Positions 28,577 to 38,993 are shown, counted from the stretch's first letter. The stretch: 64,000 nucleotides of DNA from an uncultured Roseobacter sp. (GCF_947495275.1 NZ_CANLYL010000001.1:434001-498000), one strand, 5' to 3'. Translations and numbers: made by a program. The notes: generated by a model not told the origin, from the letters alone.

Positions 28577-28645
28577 TTCAGATTTGGGCCTTTGCGCCAA
28601 TCATGTTGCGATATCTATGCTCGGACGCCATGTCACTGGCGTGCT

Positions 28646-29809
28646 TCATGAGCCCAACTGAGCAACAAGCTTTTGCATGAAAGTATGGCCGGCCTCGAAT
28701 TCAGCCACGGAGATAAACTCATTGGGCTGATGCGCCTGAGCAATATCGCCGGGACCACAGATCACCGCGGAATACCCTGCTTGCTGAAACTGCCCTGCCT
28801 CGGTTCCGTAGCTGACCACGTGGCTGGCGTTATCGCCTGTTAGCGCACGTGCAAGACTTTCCGCTTCTCCCGCTTCTTCGGGTCGCAGTGCAGGGACATC
28901 GAAACGCGGGGTGATCTCGATCCGGGTTTCGGGGACAACCGCTTGCATCAACGCCTCGACTTCCGCAACACGCGCCCGGTAGCGCGCCTCCCAGGCGTCC
29001 TTGTCTTCTCCGGGAACAACGCGGAAATCGACAGCAAAGCGGCAATCCTTTGCAGTGATGTTATGGGCCGTTCCGCCTTCGATCATGCCGACATGCACCG
29101 TGGTAAAGGGTGGGTCGAACATCGCCGCCACATCCCCGGGCGGATGCGCGCTGTTTTGGGCATTCATCTCATTGGCCCATTCGATCAGCTTGGCGCCATA
29201 CATGATAGCGTTGACGCCGCGATCCATCAATGAGCTGTGGACTTCAAAACCCTGCACATGGGTGTCGAAACCGGTCCCACCTTTATGACCAGACACCGCC
29301 CGCATCGAAGAGGGTTCCCCCACGATCACCGCAGAGCCTTTGGGCAACACGGGCTGCATCGCTTCGATCATCGGCGGCGCCCCGGTGCAGCCGATCTCTT
29401 CGTCAAAGCTCAGGGCGATTTGCAGCGGTCGTTTGATGCCAGCGTGGTGCGCCTCGACCAGCGCCCAGATCGCCAGCGCATCGAACCCTTTCATGTCGCA
29501 GGTGCCACGCCCGTAGTATTTTCCCTCTTTTTCAACAACCTCGTAAGGGTCCGTCTCCCAGGGCTGGCCATCGACGGGCACCACATCCGTATGGCCTGAC
29601 AGCACCACGGCACCCTCCTGCCAGGGGCCTACGTGGGCAAACACGGCCGCCTTCTGCGCGCCGGGGTCGGTATATCGGTGCGTTTCAATACCGTGATCGC
29701 CCAGATACCCCTCCACCCAGTTGACAAGGGGTAGGTTGGTGTCGCGGCTGACGGTCGGAAACGCCACAAGGTTTCGCATGATTTCCAGCGGGGTGAGACG
29801 TGCGGCCAT
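28646..29809 (-). CDS. argE: Acetylornithine deacetylase (ArgE-type, M20 family)
   Basis: This 387-residue dizinc deacetylase has metal-site motifs VLSGHTDVVPVDGQPW near 70-85, GRGTCDMKGFDALAIWALVE near 100-118 and SFDEEIGCTGAPPM with the catalytic Glu pair. The dimerisation insert begins near 185 (GFEVHSSLMDRGVNAI). Features match class-2 ArgE enzymes. The neighbourhood is a peptide ABC transporter, so the real substrate may be an imported N-acyl amino acid rather than N-acetylornithine in arginine synthesis. The next gene upstream ends six bases before it. Confidence 0.88.
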   Translation of the reverse strand: MAARLTPLEIMRNLVAFPTVSRDTNLPLVNWVEGYLGDHGIETHRYTDPGAQKAAVFAHVGPWQEGAVVLSGHTDVVPVDGQPWETDPYEVVEKEGKYYGRGTCDMKGFDALAIWALVEAHHAGIKRPLQIALSFDEEIGCTGAPPMIEAMQPVLPKGSAVIVGEPSSMRAVSGHKGGTGFDTHVQGFEVHSSLMDRGVNAIMYGAKLIEWANEMNAQNSAHPPGDVAAMFDPPFTTVHVGMIEGGTAHNITAKDCRFAVDFRVVPGEDKDAWEARYRARVAEVEALMQAVVPETRIEITPRFDVPALRPEEAGEAESLARALTGDNASHVVSYGTEAGQFQQAGYSAVICGPGDIAQAHQPNEFISVAEFEAGHTFMQKLVAQLGS

Positions 29810-29815
29810 GAAAGA

Positions 29816-31660
29816 TCAGTATCCGCTGTCCGTTTCGAGAACAAAATGGCCCGGTTCCACCTCGTTGTAGACAGAGGGCTCCGGCGCATAGCCGACGGGG
29901 TGGATCGGTGACGGGATCGGCTTGAAATTCAGCTCGCTTTCATCCTTGCGTTTGCGCGGATCCGCAATGGGCACCGCTTTCATCAAGGCCTGGGTGTACG
30001 CATGCTGAGGGTTCTCAAACACCCGCGGTCGGGGTCCAAGCTCAACAATCCGACCCAGATACATCACGCCGACATGGTGGCTTACGCGTTCAACCACCGC
30101 CATATCGTGGCTGATGAAAAGGAAAGACAAACCCATTTCGGCCTGCAATTCCATCATCAGGTTCAGCACCTGCGCCTGCACCGAGACATCCAGCGCCGAG
30201 ACTGCCTCGTCCGCAATGATCAGCTTGGGATTAAGCGCAAGCGCGCGCGCAATGGCCACCCGCTGACGTTGTCCGCCTGACAACTCATGGGGGAAACGTC
30301 GCATGAAACTGCGCGGCAGTTCCACCCGGTCGAACAGCATAGCCACACGGTCGTGAACCGCCGATCCCTTCAGCGTACCATAGTTATGAATAGGTTCGGC
30401 CACCTGATCGCTGAGCTGCATTTGCGGGTTAAGCGAGGCAAAGGGATCCTGAAAGATCATCTGCATGTCCAATCGCGCTTCTCGCAGCGCTTTCTGGTCC
30501 AATGCCATGATGTCTGTGCCATCAAGATCGACCTCGCCCGACATAGGATCGACCAGCCTCAGAATTGACCGCCCCGCAGTGGATTTTCCACATCCGCTTT
30601 CGCCCACAAGGCTGAGCGTCTGACCTTTGTTGATGGTGAAGGACAAATCCTCGACCGCGTGTACATTAGCGACGGTGCGCCGAAAGAACCCGCCTTTGAC
30701 CGGGAATCTTGTCGTCAGGTTCTTGACCGACAGCAAGACCTCCTCGGTTCCGGGAATGGGATGGATGGCGTTATTTTCCGACCCCAGCAGCTTCATCGGC
30801 TCCGGCAATGGTTTCCCGGTCATTTCCCCCAACTTGGGAACGGCGGCCAACAAGGCCTTGGTGTAAGGGTGCTGCGGATTCTCGAAAATCTCCGCGACCG
30901 GCCCCTCTTCAACCTTGTTGCCGCGAAACATCACCACAACCCGGTCAGCCATTTGCGCCACGACGGCCATATCATGGGTAATAAACATCACCGCTGTCCC
31001 GGTTTCCCGTTTCAATCGGTCCATCAGCGCAAGTATCTCGGCCTGAATGGTCACATCCAAAGCTGTCGTGGGTTCGTCGGCAATAAGCAGCCGCGGCTTA
31101 CAGGCCAAGGCCATCGCAATCACCACCCGCTGGCGCATACCACCGGACAATTCGTGCGGGTATTGAACCAGCCGCCGCTCCGGTTCCGGAATGCGCACCT
31201 CGCGCAAAAGCTCAAGCGCGCGCGCTTCGGCCTCTGCCTTTGTCATATCCTTGTGCAGGCGCAAACCTTCGGTGAGTTGCCGCCCCACTGTGAAAACCGG
31301 ATTCAGGGCCGTCATCGGCTCCTGAAAAATCATGCCAATCTCGTTGCCACGGATGGAGCGCATTTTCTCGGGATCGGTATCGGCCAGATCCACGTCATCA
31401 GCACCGGGGCGGTCGAACCAAAGCTGGCCACCGGTGATTTCACCACCGCCAAATTCCACGAGACGCATCAAAGACAAGGACGATACTGACTTACCGGACC
31501 CGCTTTCACCCACCACGCAGACGGTCTCGCCCGGATTGATGTCAAAGGAGACATCTTCCACCCCGACAACCGGCCCGTCCTTGGTCTGAAACTCGACCCG
31601 CAGCCCTTTGATTTGTGCAATTGGGTGCACGGTTAAGGTGTCTTGTTCTTGATCCAGCAT
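29816..31660 (-). CDS. Dipeptide/oligopeptide ABC transporter, fused double ATPase (GsiA/DppDF-type)
   Basis: This single 614-residue chain contains two complete ABC ATPases. The first has Walker A GESGSGKS near 54 and signature LSGGMRQR near 168. The second has GESGCGKS near 363 and LSGGQRQR near 465. Both are followed by Walker B and the H-loop (TDHDMAVV-like FITHDMAVV and FISHDMAVV). The oligopeptide extension [12 protein letters not shown] / [12 protein letters not shown] follows each. It powers the permeases coded divergently from 33772. It probably shares the 276-base control region with the binding-protein gene. Confidence 0.94.
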   Translation of the reverse strand: MLDQEQDTLTVHPIAQIKGLRVEFQTKDGPVVGVEDVSFDINPGETVCVVGESGSGKSVSSLSLMRLVEFGGGEITGGQLWFDRPGADDVDLADTDPEKMRSIRGNEIGMIFQEPMTALNPVFTVGRQLTEGLRLHKDMTKAEAEARALELLREVRIPEPERRLVQYPHELSGGMRQRVVIAMALACKPRLLIADEPTTALDVTIQAEILALMDRLKRETGTAVMFITHDMAVVAQMADRVVVMFRGNKVEEGPVAEIFENPQHPYTKALLAAVPKLGEMTGKPLPEPMKLLGSENNAIHPIPGTEEVLLSVKNLTTRFPVKGGFFRRTVANVHAVEDLSFTINKGQTLSLVGESGCGKSTAGRSILRLVDPMSGEVDLDGTDIMALDQKALREARLDMQMIFQDPFASLNPQMQLSDQVAEPIHNYGTLKGSAVHDRVAMLFDRVELPRSFMRRFPHELSGGQRQRVAIARALALNPKLIIADEAVSALDVSVQAQVLNLMMELQAEMGLSFLFISHDMAVVERVSHHVGVMYLGRIVELGPRPRVFENPQHAYTQALMKAVPIADPRKRKDESELNFKPIPSPIHPVGYAPEPSVYNEVEPGHFVLETDSGY

Positions 31661-31936
31661 CGCCGCCCCTGAAGTTCTTGTCTCAGGACGCTAAAGCCAA
31701 GCAGCCTCCGGTGTCAAACCCGTCAGCCACAGTTGCCACAAAGTCGTCCATCACAAGGGTTGCTTTTTCCGAAAAAGATGCTTCGATGGGCATATGCATC
31801 CGGGGGATCGGCTCAAAAACTGCGTCTTTTCGCAAAGTTAGGCCAATGTTCTCACATCACCTCCGGTCGGCACCCAAGCGCCCAGGACGTAATCGAGGCG
31901 CGTAACGGCACGAATGTGTCCAACATGGAGTATAAA
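31661..31936. promoter_or_regulatory. Divergent control region of the peptide transporter
   Basis: These 276 bases separate the ATPase gene from the binding-protein gene. Visible elements are a CTTTTTCCGAAAAAGATG inverted repeat near 31769 and an ATGGGCATATGCATCC palindrome-like site around 31787-31802. Either could be an operator for shared control. No gene is seen in it; an upstream ATG at 31733 in the binding-protein frame gives no plausible signal peptide. Confidence 0.4.
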
Positions 31937-33658
31937 ATGAAACTCAAAACCCTATTGATGGGGGCAATCGCCACAACTGCTTTGGCACCCGTCGCATTCG
32001 CCGACGGCCACGAAGGGGAACGCGGTCGCGACGGTCAGGTCAACATCATCTATTGGCAAGCGCCTTCGATCCTGAACCCCTATCTGTCTGGCGGTACGAA
32101 GGATCTGGAATCCGCGTCCCTGGTGATCGAACCCCTTGGTCGCTATGATGAAAATGGTGCTTTGGTTCCTTACCTGGTCGACGAAATCCCTACCGTTGAA
32201 AACGGTGGCGTGAGCGAAGACCTCAAATCCATCACATGGAAACTGACGGAAGGTCTGGTCTGGTCTGACGGCTCACCCGTAACCTCCGCTGACGTCGCAT
32301 TTACCGCAGAATATTGCATGCACCCCGAAGGTGGCTGCGCTCAGGCGTCCAAGTTTGACGGCGTGGAAAGCGTTGAGGTTCTGGATGACCTCACAGTCAA
32401 AGTGAATTTCGTGGATGCCAAACCGAATCCCTATGGTCCCTTCATGGGTGGCCAATCTCCGATCATTCAAAAGGCACAATTTGCAGACTGCCTGGGCGCC
32501 AAGGCACCTGAATGCACGGATGCAAATTTCAACCCCATCGGCACAGGCCCCTTCGTGGTGACGGATTTCCGTCCGAATGACGTGATCCAGATGGTTGCCA
32601 ATGAGAATTACCGCGAAGCAGGCAAACCCGCCTTTTCCTCACTGACGTTCAAGGGTGGCGGCGATGCCACGGCCGCTGGTCGTGCCGTGCTGGAAACCGG
32701 CGAGTTCGATTATGCCTGGAACCTGCAACTGGCGCCTGATGTGCTGGCGAAAATGGCCGAAGGCGGCAAGGGCACGCCCATCGCGGCTTTCGGGACGCTG
32801 GTGGAACGTCTGGAGATGAACCTGACGAACCCATCGCCTGATCTGCCGGAAGGTGAGCGCTCAACTCTTGCGCACCCGCACCCTTTCCTGTCGGACTTCA
32901 ACGTTCGCAAAGCGCTCTCAATGGCAATCGACCGCGAGTTGCTGGTCGAGATTGGGTATGGTCAGGCAGGTCGTGCGACCTGTAACCTTGTCCCTGCCCC
33001 GGCACTCTATGCCTCCGACAACACCGAATGCCTGACCCAGGACATTGACGGTGCCAAGGCGCTGCTGGACGAAGCGGGCTGGACTGACAGCGATGGCGAC
33101 GGCGTGCGCGACAAGGACGGCGTGAAACTGTCGATCCTCTATCAGACCTCCACCAATGCCGTGCGTCAGGACTTCCAGGCGCTGATTAAGGACTGGTGGA
33201 ACCAGATCGGCGTTGAAACCGAGTTGCGGAATCTTGACGCTTCCGTCTTCTTCGGTGGTGATCCGGGCTCGCCCGACACCTTCCAGAAGTTCTATGCGGA
33301 CGTTGAAATGTACGCCAACAACTTCGATGGCACAGATCCGCAGGCCTACCTGTCTGCCTATCGTTGCGGCAATGAGCCCAAGCCTGCGAGCCAATGGCAG
33401 GGTGAGAATATCAACCGCTTCTGCAACGAAGAGTACGACCAGTTGCTCGACGAGCTGGCGCGGACAGGTGAGTTGGACAAACGCGGCGAAATTGCCAAAC
33501 GCCTGAACGACATCATCACCCGCGAAACGATGACCATCGTGCCGCTGGTGGATCGCGGTCGTGTGTCGGCGCACTCCAACACACTTGGTGGTGTGATCCT
33601 GAACACATGGGACAGCGAACTGTGGAACGCAGCTGACTGGTACCGTATCGGCAGCTGA
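31937..33658 (+). CDS. Peptide ABC transporter substrate-binding protein (SBP family 5)
   Basis: This 573-residue periplasmic binding protein has a Sec signal peptide MKLKTLLMGAIATTALAPVA cleaved near FADG. Family-5 features are IIYWQAPSILNPYLSGGTKD, LTEGLVWSDGSPVTSADVAFT, and the repeat-like DEAGWTDSDGDGVRDKDG block near 375. Ligands of the family are peptides, opines or other oligomers. GGAG six bases before the ATG at 31937 fixes this start over one at 31925. It is followed by the permease genes after 113 bases containing two stem-loops, a usual way to raise binding-protein levels. Confidence 0.94.
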   Translation: MKLKTLLMGAIATTALAPVAFADGHEGERGRDGQVNIIYWQAPSILNPYLSGGTKDLESASLVIEPLGRYDENGALVPYLVDEIPTVENGGVSEDLKSITWKLTEGLVWSDGSPVTSADVAFTAEYCMHPEGGCAQASKFDGVESVEVLDDLTVKVNFVDAKPNPYGPFMGGQSPIIQKAQFADCLGAKAPECTDANFNPIGTGPFVVTDFRPNDVIQMVANENYREAGKPAFSSLTFKGGGDATAAGRAVLETGEFDYAWNLQLAPDVLAKMAEGGKGTPIAAFGTLVERLEMNLTNPSPDLPEGERSTLAHPHPFLSDFNVRKALSMAIDRELLVEIGYGQAGRATCNLVPAPALYASDNTECLTQDIDGAKALLDEAGWTDSDGDGVRDKDGVKLSILYQTSTNAVRQDFQALIKDWWNQIGVETELRNLDASVFFGGDPGSPDTFQKFYADVEMYANNFDGTDPQAYLSAYRCGNEPKPASQWQGENINRFCNEEYDQLLDELARTGELDKRGEIAKRLNDIITRETMTIVPLVDRGRVSAHSNTLGGVILNTWDSELWNAADWYRIGS

Positions 33659-33666
33659 TGTGAAAC

Positions 33667-33727
33667 GGGCGGGGTGCGCATCAGCGCCTCGCCCACCCCT
33701 CGCATCCAGCCTCTTTCTGGACGCTGG
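33667..33727 (+). promoter_or_regulatory. Two intercistronic stem-loops between binding-protein and permease genes
   Basis: GGGCG...GCGC-ATCA-GCGC...CGCCC (33667-33694) folds into a long interrupted stem, and CCAGC...GCTGG (33706-33727) into a second. Neither has a T-run. Such structures in transporter operons often protect the binding-protein mRNA from 3' exonucleases; the role here is inferred from position. Confidence 0.5.
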
Positions 33728-33771
33728 TTGAGTTCCACCAATAACAAGACTGACGCATAAAGGCGTAGCAC

Positions 33772-34779
33772 ATGCTGACATACACCATCAGACGGTTGGT
33801 CCTGTCGATCCCGACGCTGCTGTTTATTTCACTGGTGATTTTCCTGCTCCTGCAACTGGCCCCGGGTGATCCCATGGCGCAGGTGCCCCTGACCGTCCCT
33901 CCGGAAGTCAAACAGAAGATGCGCGAAGCCCTGGGCCTCGGCGCTCCGGCCCATGTCCAATACTGGAAATGGCTGGTGCAATTCTTCTGGATCGAACCGC
34001 AGGTTCTGATCGACCACTGGTTTGGGACAGGTTTTGCCGAAGGCAAGTTACGGGTGATTTCCTGGCAGACCCGTTCTCCCGTGATGGATATCGTCATGCA
34101 GCGGATGCCCCAGACGCTTTGGGTTGTGGGCATGTCCTACATCGTCGGCATTCTGATTGCGCTGCCGATCGGTATCTATTCGGCCTACAAGCAGTATTCC
34201 CTTTTCGATCAGGCGGGTACTTTTGTTTCCATGATCGGGTTCTCGGTCCCCCCGTTTTTCTCCGGCGTTCTGGTCATCGTGATCTTTTCGGTCAATCTGG
34301 GCTGGTTCCCATCCATCTATGATACCACACACGTCGTCACCGACTGGGCGAGCTTCAAGGTTCAACTCCAACAAATGATCATGCCGGTTATGGTTCTGGC
34401 ACTTCAGACCACGGCCCAGATCAGCCGTTTCATGCGGGCTTCAATGCTCGACAATCTCAATCAGGACTATGTGCGCACGGCGCGCGCCAAAGGGCTGAAA
34501 GAAAGCGCTGTGGTGCTGATCCACGTGTTGCGGAATTCCATGATCCCGATCATCACGGTTATCGCCCTTGGCATCCCCTCGATCTTCGGCGGCGCGATCA
34601 TCACCGAAACCCTCTTCAAGGTGAATGGAATTGGCCAGTTGCTGTTGACGGCGCTATTTGCCAACGACCTGCCGATGGTGATGACGCTGACGTTTATCTT
34701 TGCCATCCTCATCGTTCTCTTCAATCTGATCGCGGATGTGCTCTACGGCATTCTCGATCCGAGGATTCGCTATGACTGA
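33772..34779 (+). CDS. Peptide ABC transporter permease (DppB-type)
   Basis: This inner-membrane permease of 335 residues opens MLTYTIRRLVLSIPTLLFIS and continues VIFLLLQLAPGDP, the usual N-terminus of DppB/OppB. About six spans are evident. The cytoplasmic EAA loop is RTARAKGLKESAVVLIHVLRNSMIP near 237-261. It carries an extra region of about 40 residues between the first span and the periplasmic domain, as in several DppB-like proteins. It overlaps the second permease gene by eight bases. Confidence 0.94.
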   Translation: MLTYTIRRLVLSIPTLLFISLVIFLLLQLAPGDPMAQVPLTVPPEVKQKMREALGLGAPAHVQYWKWLVQFFWIEPQVLIDHWFGTGFAEGKLRVISWQTRSPVMDIVMQRMPQTLWVVGMSYIVGILIALPIGIYSAYKQYSLFDQAGTFVSMIGFSVPPFFSGVLVIVIFSVNLGWFPSIYDTTHVVTDWASFKVQLQQMIMPVMVLALQTTAQISRFMRASMLDNLNQDYVRTARAKGLKESAVVLIHVLRNSMIPIITVIALGIPSIFGGAIITETLFKVNGIGQLLLTALFANDLPMVMTLTFIFAILIVLFNLIADVLYGILDPRIRYD

Positions 34780-35758
34780 TCAATCATCTGACCCGTCCGA
34801 CATCGAACTCTATGGCGCGCTCAAGGACAAAGAACCGCCCAAAGAACCCCGCAGCCAATGGAAAGACGTCTGGGATCAGTTCCGCAAACACAAAGGCGCG
34901 CTGATCGGTGGTGGCTTCCTGCTGTTCATCACCCTCGCTGTTCTGATCGGACCCCTGGTATGGGATGTGGATCCGAAAAAGCTCGACATCCGGAACAAGG
35001 ACATGCGCCCGCTCTACACCCTGCTCTGGGACGGAGACGCGCGTACCAGCTGGGCAAAACCCCTGGGCTCAGACAACCTGGGCCGCGATATTCTGGCGAC
35101 ACTGATCGCTGGTGGCCGCGCCTCCATGGCCGTGGGCTGGACGGCGATGGTACTGGCTCTGTTTATCGGCACCGCTGTTGGTGTCTCCGCGGGCTACTTC
35201 AAGCGGCTTGACGGACCTCTGATGCGGCTGACAGACCTTTTCTTGTCTCTGCCCATCCTGCCGCTGCTGCTGGTCGCCGTGACGCTCTTCCGACAACCGC
35301 TCAGGGCGAACTTTGGGCCGGAAACGGGGATGTTCATTCTGATTGTCGGCGTTATCGGGATCACCTCGTGGATGCAGACAGCCCGGATTGTACGTGGTGA
35401 AATCCTCGCTCTCAAGGAACGCGAATTCATACTCGCCGCCCGATCCATCGGCACTACGCCGTTCAAGATCATTCGACGTCACTTGCTGCCCAATGTTGTC
35501 TCCCCCATCATGGTCTCCGCGACATTGGGGCTGGCCACGGCCATCATCACCGAAAGCGCGCTCAGCTTCCTCGGTGTTGGCTTCCCGTCAGATTTTCCCA
35601 CCTGGGGCAAACTGCTGTCAGACGCGGTTCCGCGCATGGAAGAATTCCCCGAACGGGTGATGCTGCCCGGCATTCTGATTTCATTGACCGTCCTGTCCGT
35701 GAATTACCTCGGCGACGGCCTGCGGGATGCCTTGGATCCCAGGATCAGAGGGCGCTAG
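34772..35758 (+). CDS. Peptide ABC transporter permease (DppC-type)
   Basis: This 328-residue partner permease has a soluble N-terminus, an OppC-type N-terminal span (KHKGALIGGGFLLFITLAVL), and GSDNLGRDILATLIAGGRAS near 104, typical of DppC/OppC. The EAA loop is LAARSIGTTPFKIIRRHLLPN near 217-237. The ATG at 34772 lies inside the preceding gene (ATGACTGA overlap); a 12-codon longer reading is out of keeping with the family. The protein ends YLGDGLRDALDPRIRGR, the usual closing motif. Confidence 0.94.
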   Translation: MTDQSSDPSDIELYGALKDKEPPKEPRSQWKDVWDQFRKHKGALIGGGFLLFITLAVLIGPLVWDVDPKKLDIRNKDMRPLYTLLWDGDARTSWAKPLGSDNLGRDILATLIAGGRASMAVGWTAMVLALFIGTAVGVSAGYFKRLDGPLMRLTDLFLSLPILPLLLVAVTLFRQPLRANFGPETGMFILIVGVIGITSWMQTARIVRGEILALKEREFILAARSIGTTPFKIIRRHLLPNVVSPIMVSATLGLATAIITESALSFLGVGFPSDFPTWGKLLSDAVPRMEEFPERVMLPGILISLTVLSVNYLGDGLRDALDPRIRGR

Positions 35759-35820
35759 CTACGGGACGGCGGGCGGGGCGTCTTGGCGCGTCCCGCGACA
35801 AGCGCGTCGTTCCGACGTCC

Positions 35821-37104
35821 CTACTCTACGGACTTCCGCAATCGCCGGATCATCGTCCAGACCAGCAGGACGACGGGCACGGTCGCAATCGCCGTCAGCA
35901 TCCCCTTGCTGAGCCCTGTTGATTGCGTCAGCGGATAAAGCAGATAACCCACCAGCGACACCGCATAGTAGCTGATCGCCACAACCGACAACCCTTCGAC
36001 CGTCCGTTGCAACCGCAATTGTAGATCCGACCGCCTATCCATGCTTTCCAGTAGCGATTGATTCTGCGCCGAGCGCTCCACATCCACACGGGTTCTGAGC
36101 AGATTCGACGCGCGGATGGATCGGCTCGACATCGCCTCCAGCCGCCGCTCCGCCGCATTGACGGTGCGCATGGCTGGTGCATAGCGGCGCATCATGAATT
36201 CCGCAAAATGCTGCCGGCCCTGAAAACGATCCTCTCGCAGGGCTTCAATCCGCTGATTGACCAGCGCCTCGTAAGCCCCCGTGGCACCAAATCGGAAAGA
36301 GCTTTGCGCGGAGAGCGTTTCCAGTTCGGCCGAAATTGCCAGCAGATTGTCCAGCGTCTTTTCAGCAGATGCTCGCTCGTCGCTCATCGCCCCCATCAAT
36401 CCGGTCAGCTTGGTGTCGAGATCGTTCAGCTTTGGCTGAAGCGCCTTGACCCGCGCGAATCCGAGCATGGACATCGTCTTGTAGGTTTCAATCTCACACA
36501 GCCGTTGCACAATCCGCCCGATGCGCCGGGCGTCCGTTGCCGCATCGGCAAAAACCACAAAGCGTAGATGACCGTTCATGTCGATGCGGAAATCACCTGC
36601 CACAACCGCAGCTTTGTCCAGCACTTCCGAAACGGCAAGGCTTTCAGACACGAACCATTCGTTCAAAAGCGTTGTGACTTCCTCGTTCTTCGCCGGCCGG
36701 GGCGCAATGTGCAGCAACGCTGAGGTCATACGCTGGCCCGGTGCTGCTTCGAGCCAATCAGCCGGAAAAACATCAAATTGCGCCGGATCAAATGGCCGTC
36801 CTGAGACGCCTTCGGCAAAGGCGGTGTAGGTGACAAACTCCGTGTGTTGTTCCCATTTCAGCCAGTATTTCCCGATCTGTCCGTAGTAGTGCGTGGCCCC
36901 CGGTTGTGGGTGAGGCGCGCCATGCCGGTCCAGAAGCTCTGTCAGATGAGCCAGATCAAGCGCACGATCACGACTTACCGCATCGTTGGGTTGCTTGATG
37001 GCGATGTAGACCGCGGAACAAGGCGCATTCATCGACGGAAAAGGGCGCGCGTGCAATTCGTTTGCAAGCTTGTAGCGAAGAGGATGATCAGTAATGGGCG
37101 GCAT
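35821..37104 (-). CDS. DUF3422 family membrane-anchored protein
   Basis: This 427-residue protein begins with HPLRYKLANELHARPFP, the hallmark of DUF3422. A large soluble N-terminal part (to about 220) is followed by coiled-coil-like helices (240-365: ETLSAQSSFRFGATGAYEAL; SIRASNLLRTRVDVERSAQN) and two C-terminal membrane spans at about 378-396 and 403-421. The layout resembles CorA-like proteins in its helix-then-two-spans plan, but no GMN motif is present. The function is unknown. It converges with the peptide-permease operon. Confidence 0.88.
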   Translation of the reverse strand: MPPITDHPLRYKLANELHARPFPSMNAPCSAVYIAIKQPNDAVSRDRALDLAHLTELLDRHGAPHPQPGATHYYGQIGKYWLKWEQHTEFVTYTAFAEGVSGRPFDPAQFDVFPADWLEAAPGQRMTSALLHIAPRPAKNEEVTTLLNEWFVSESLAVSEVLDKAAVVAGDFRIDMNGHLRFVVFADAATDARRIGRIVQRLCEIETYKTMSMLGFARVKALQPKLNDLDTKLTGLMGAMSDERASAEKTLDNLLAISAELETLSAQSSFRFGATGAYEALVNQRIEALREDRFQGRQHFAEFMMRRYAPAMRTVNAAERRLEAMSSRSIRASNLLRTRVDVERSAQNQSLLESMDRRSDLQLRLQRTVEGLSVVAISYYAVSLVGYLLYPLTQSTGLSKGMLTAIATVPVVLLVWTMIRRLRKSVE

Positions 37105-37480
37105 AATATCTCGTCAAAGGGGTTTAGGCTCAATTAGGGCGGATCAGCTTGGAAGTAAAGAAAAAGCCCTTTTTATTCATTATCTTAGCGGTACACATTC
37201 GCATACCGCCCAAGAATTGCACCAAAAGATTCAGCAACCAGATCGCGGACCGCAAAAGGCCCTCATACCTGACGGAGCCTGTGCCCCTCGTAGGGAGCAA
37301 TAAAGTGAGATGTATATCCGCGCCTTTGGCTCGATCCTCACAATCGCCGTACATGATGCCGGGCTTCGACGTGAATGGGCATGGAGGTGCGGCCGGCCCT
37401 GACAGCTTCTGCCCAAAGCGGCACTTCGCCACTGGCGCACAGGGTTGATATCTGCTGACATCAAGATGGGGTAGACGGTT
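37105..37480. other. Intergenic stretch without a supported gene
   Basis: Some 376 bases between the DUF3422 gene and the pntB terminator. Both strands contain ORFs but none has family resemblance, a good ribosome site or a codon pattern like the neighbours. The promoter of the DUF3422 gene should lie near 37105-37200, where the sequence is AT-rich (AAAGAAAAAGCCCTTTTTATTC). Nothing else is recognised. Confidence 0.5.
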
Positions 37481-37514
37481 AAAATCCGGCCCCCGGGTCA
37501 GGGGAGCCGGATTT
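37481..37514 (-). terminator. Intrinsic terminator of the pnt operon
   Basis: On the minus strand AAATCCGGCTCCCC pairs with the CCGGGGGCCGGATTT arm over at least nine contiguous pairs with a short loop, and the arm runs into TTTT. It lies 29 bases after the pntB stop. Confidence 0.82.
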
Positions 37515-37542
37515 CTCTGATACTTCGGCCAGCGCCGCAGTT

Positions 37543-38976
37543 TCAGTCGATCATTGGCAGGAGCTTGTCGAGCGATGCCTTGGCATCGCCATAAAACATG
37601 CGGGTATTCTCCTTGAAGAACAGCGGGTTCTCGATGCCCGAATAACCCGTGCCCTGACCGCGTTTGGAAACAAAGACCTGCTTGGCCTTCCAGCACTCCA
37701 GAACCGGCATGCCCGCGATGGGCGAGTTCGGGTCCTCCTGGGCTGCCGGGTTCACGATGTCGTTCGAACCGATGACAATCGCAACATCCGTTGAGGGGAA
37801 ATCGTCGTTGATCTCATCCATCTCCATCACGATATCATAAGGCACCTTGGCCTCGGCCAGCAGCACATTCATATGCCCCGGCAGCCGCCCCGCGACAGGG
37901 TGAATGGCGAAGCGCACGTTCTTACCCTGCGCACGCAACTTGCGCACCAGCTCTGCGACACCCTGCTGGGCCTGCGCAACCGCCATCCCGTAACCCGGGA
38001 TGATGATGACGCTGTCCGCCTCGTTGAGCGTGGCTGCAACACCGTCAGCCTCAATGGCGATCTGCTCGCCCTCCACGGCCATTTGCTCACCTGCAGGGCC
38101 GCCAAAGCCGCCCAAGATGACCGAGATGAACGACCGGTTCATCGCCTTGCACATGATGTAGCTCAGGATCGCACCAGAGGAGCCCACCAACGCGCCGACA
38201 ACGATCAAGAGGTCATTGCCAAGGCTGAACCCGATCGCAGCAGCGGCCCAGCCGGAATAGCTGTTGAGCATCGAGACCACGACCGGCATATCCGCCCCAC
38301 CGATCCCCATGATCAGGTGGTAACCGATAAAAAGCGCCGCCAAGGTCATGATGAAGAGCGGAAAGAACCCGCCGGAGTTGAAGTACCAGATAAGGCATAT
38401 GAGGGAGAGACCCGCTGCACCTGCGTTCAACATGTGACCACCGGGCAGCTTTGTCGCAGCCGTATCGACCTTGCCCGCCAGCTTGCCATAGGCGATCACC
38501 GACCCGGTGAAAGTCACCGCCCCGATGAAGACACCAAGGAAAAGCTCCACCCGCAGGATGGCGATTTCCACGCCGTCCTTTTTGGCCAGCAGCGCTGCGA
38601 AACCCTCCAGGCTCTTGCGCATTACCTCATCCATCGCCAGGACGCGGACCAGTTCCAGATGCGCATTAAAGCCCACGAAAACCGCCGCGAGACCCACAAG
38701 ACTGTGCATGGCAGCGACAAGCTGCGGCATCTCGGTCATCTGCACCCGTTGCGCCACGACGTAGCCAACAAACCCGCCACCGAGGATCAGGACCAGCGAC
38801 AAAAGCCACCGGCCTTCGCCCGGCCCAAGCAAGGTTGCGATAACCGCAAGCCCCATTCCAACGATGCCATACCAGACCGCACGTTTCGCGCTTTCCTGCC
38901 CGGACAGACCGCCCAGGCTGAGAATGAAGAGGACGGCTGCAACCACATAGGCTGCTGTAGTAAATCCGAAGTCCAT
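37543..38976 (-). CDS. pntB: NAD(P) transhydrogenase subunit beta
   Basis: This 477-residue subunit of the proton-pumping transhydrogenase makes NADPH from NADH at the expense of proton-motive force. About eight to nine spans fill residues 1-265. The soluble NADP-binding dIII domain follows from about 295, with [36 protein letters not shown], and the [20 protein letters not shown] loop near the end. It lies 17 bases after pntA and ends in a good terminator. Confidence 0.97.
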   Translation of the reverse strand: MDFGFTTAAYVVAAVLFILSLGGLSGQESAKRAVWYGIVGMGLAVIATLLGPGEGRWLLSLVLILGGGFVGYVVAQRVQMTEMPQLVAAMHSLVGLAAVFVGFNAHLELVRVLAMDEVMRKSLEGFAALLAKKDGVEIAILRVELFLGVFIGAVTFTGSVIAYGKLAGKVDTAATKLPGGHMLNAGAAGLSLICLIWYFNSGGFFPLFIMTLAALFIGYHLIMGIGGADMPVVVSMLNSYSGWAAAAIGFSLGNDLLIVVGALVGSSGAILSYIMCKAMNRSFISVILGGFGGPAGEQMAVEGEQIAIEADGVAATLNEADSVIIIPGYGMAVAQAQQGVAELVRKLRAQGKNVRFAIHPVAGRLPGHMNVLLAEAKVPYDIVMEMDEINDDFPSTDVAIVIGSNDIVNPAAQEDPNSPIAGMPVLECWKAKQVFVSKRGQGTGYSGIENPLFFKENTRMFYGDAKASLDKLLPMID

Positions 38977-38993
38977 TTTTTCCGTCCCGTGCT

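Noticed and set aside
35759-35820. GC-rich inverted repeats between the convergent permease and DUF3422 genes as a terminator
   Set aside because: Several overlapping imperfect stems can be drawn but none has a T-run on either strand, so I do not call it.
37130-37696. 188-residue minus-strand ORF over the pntB 3' end and the gap
   Set aside because: It overlaps the conserved pntB C-terminus and the terminator hairpin, has low-complexity and Cys/Pro-rich composition, and shows no family resemblance.
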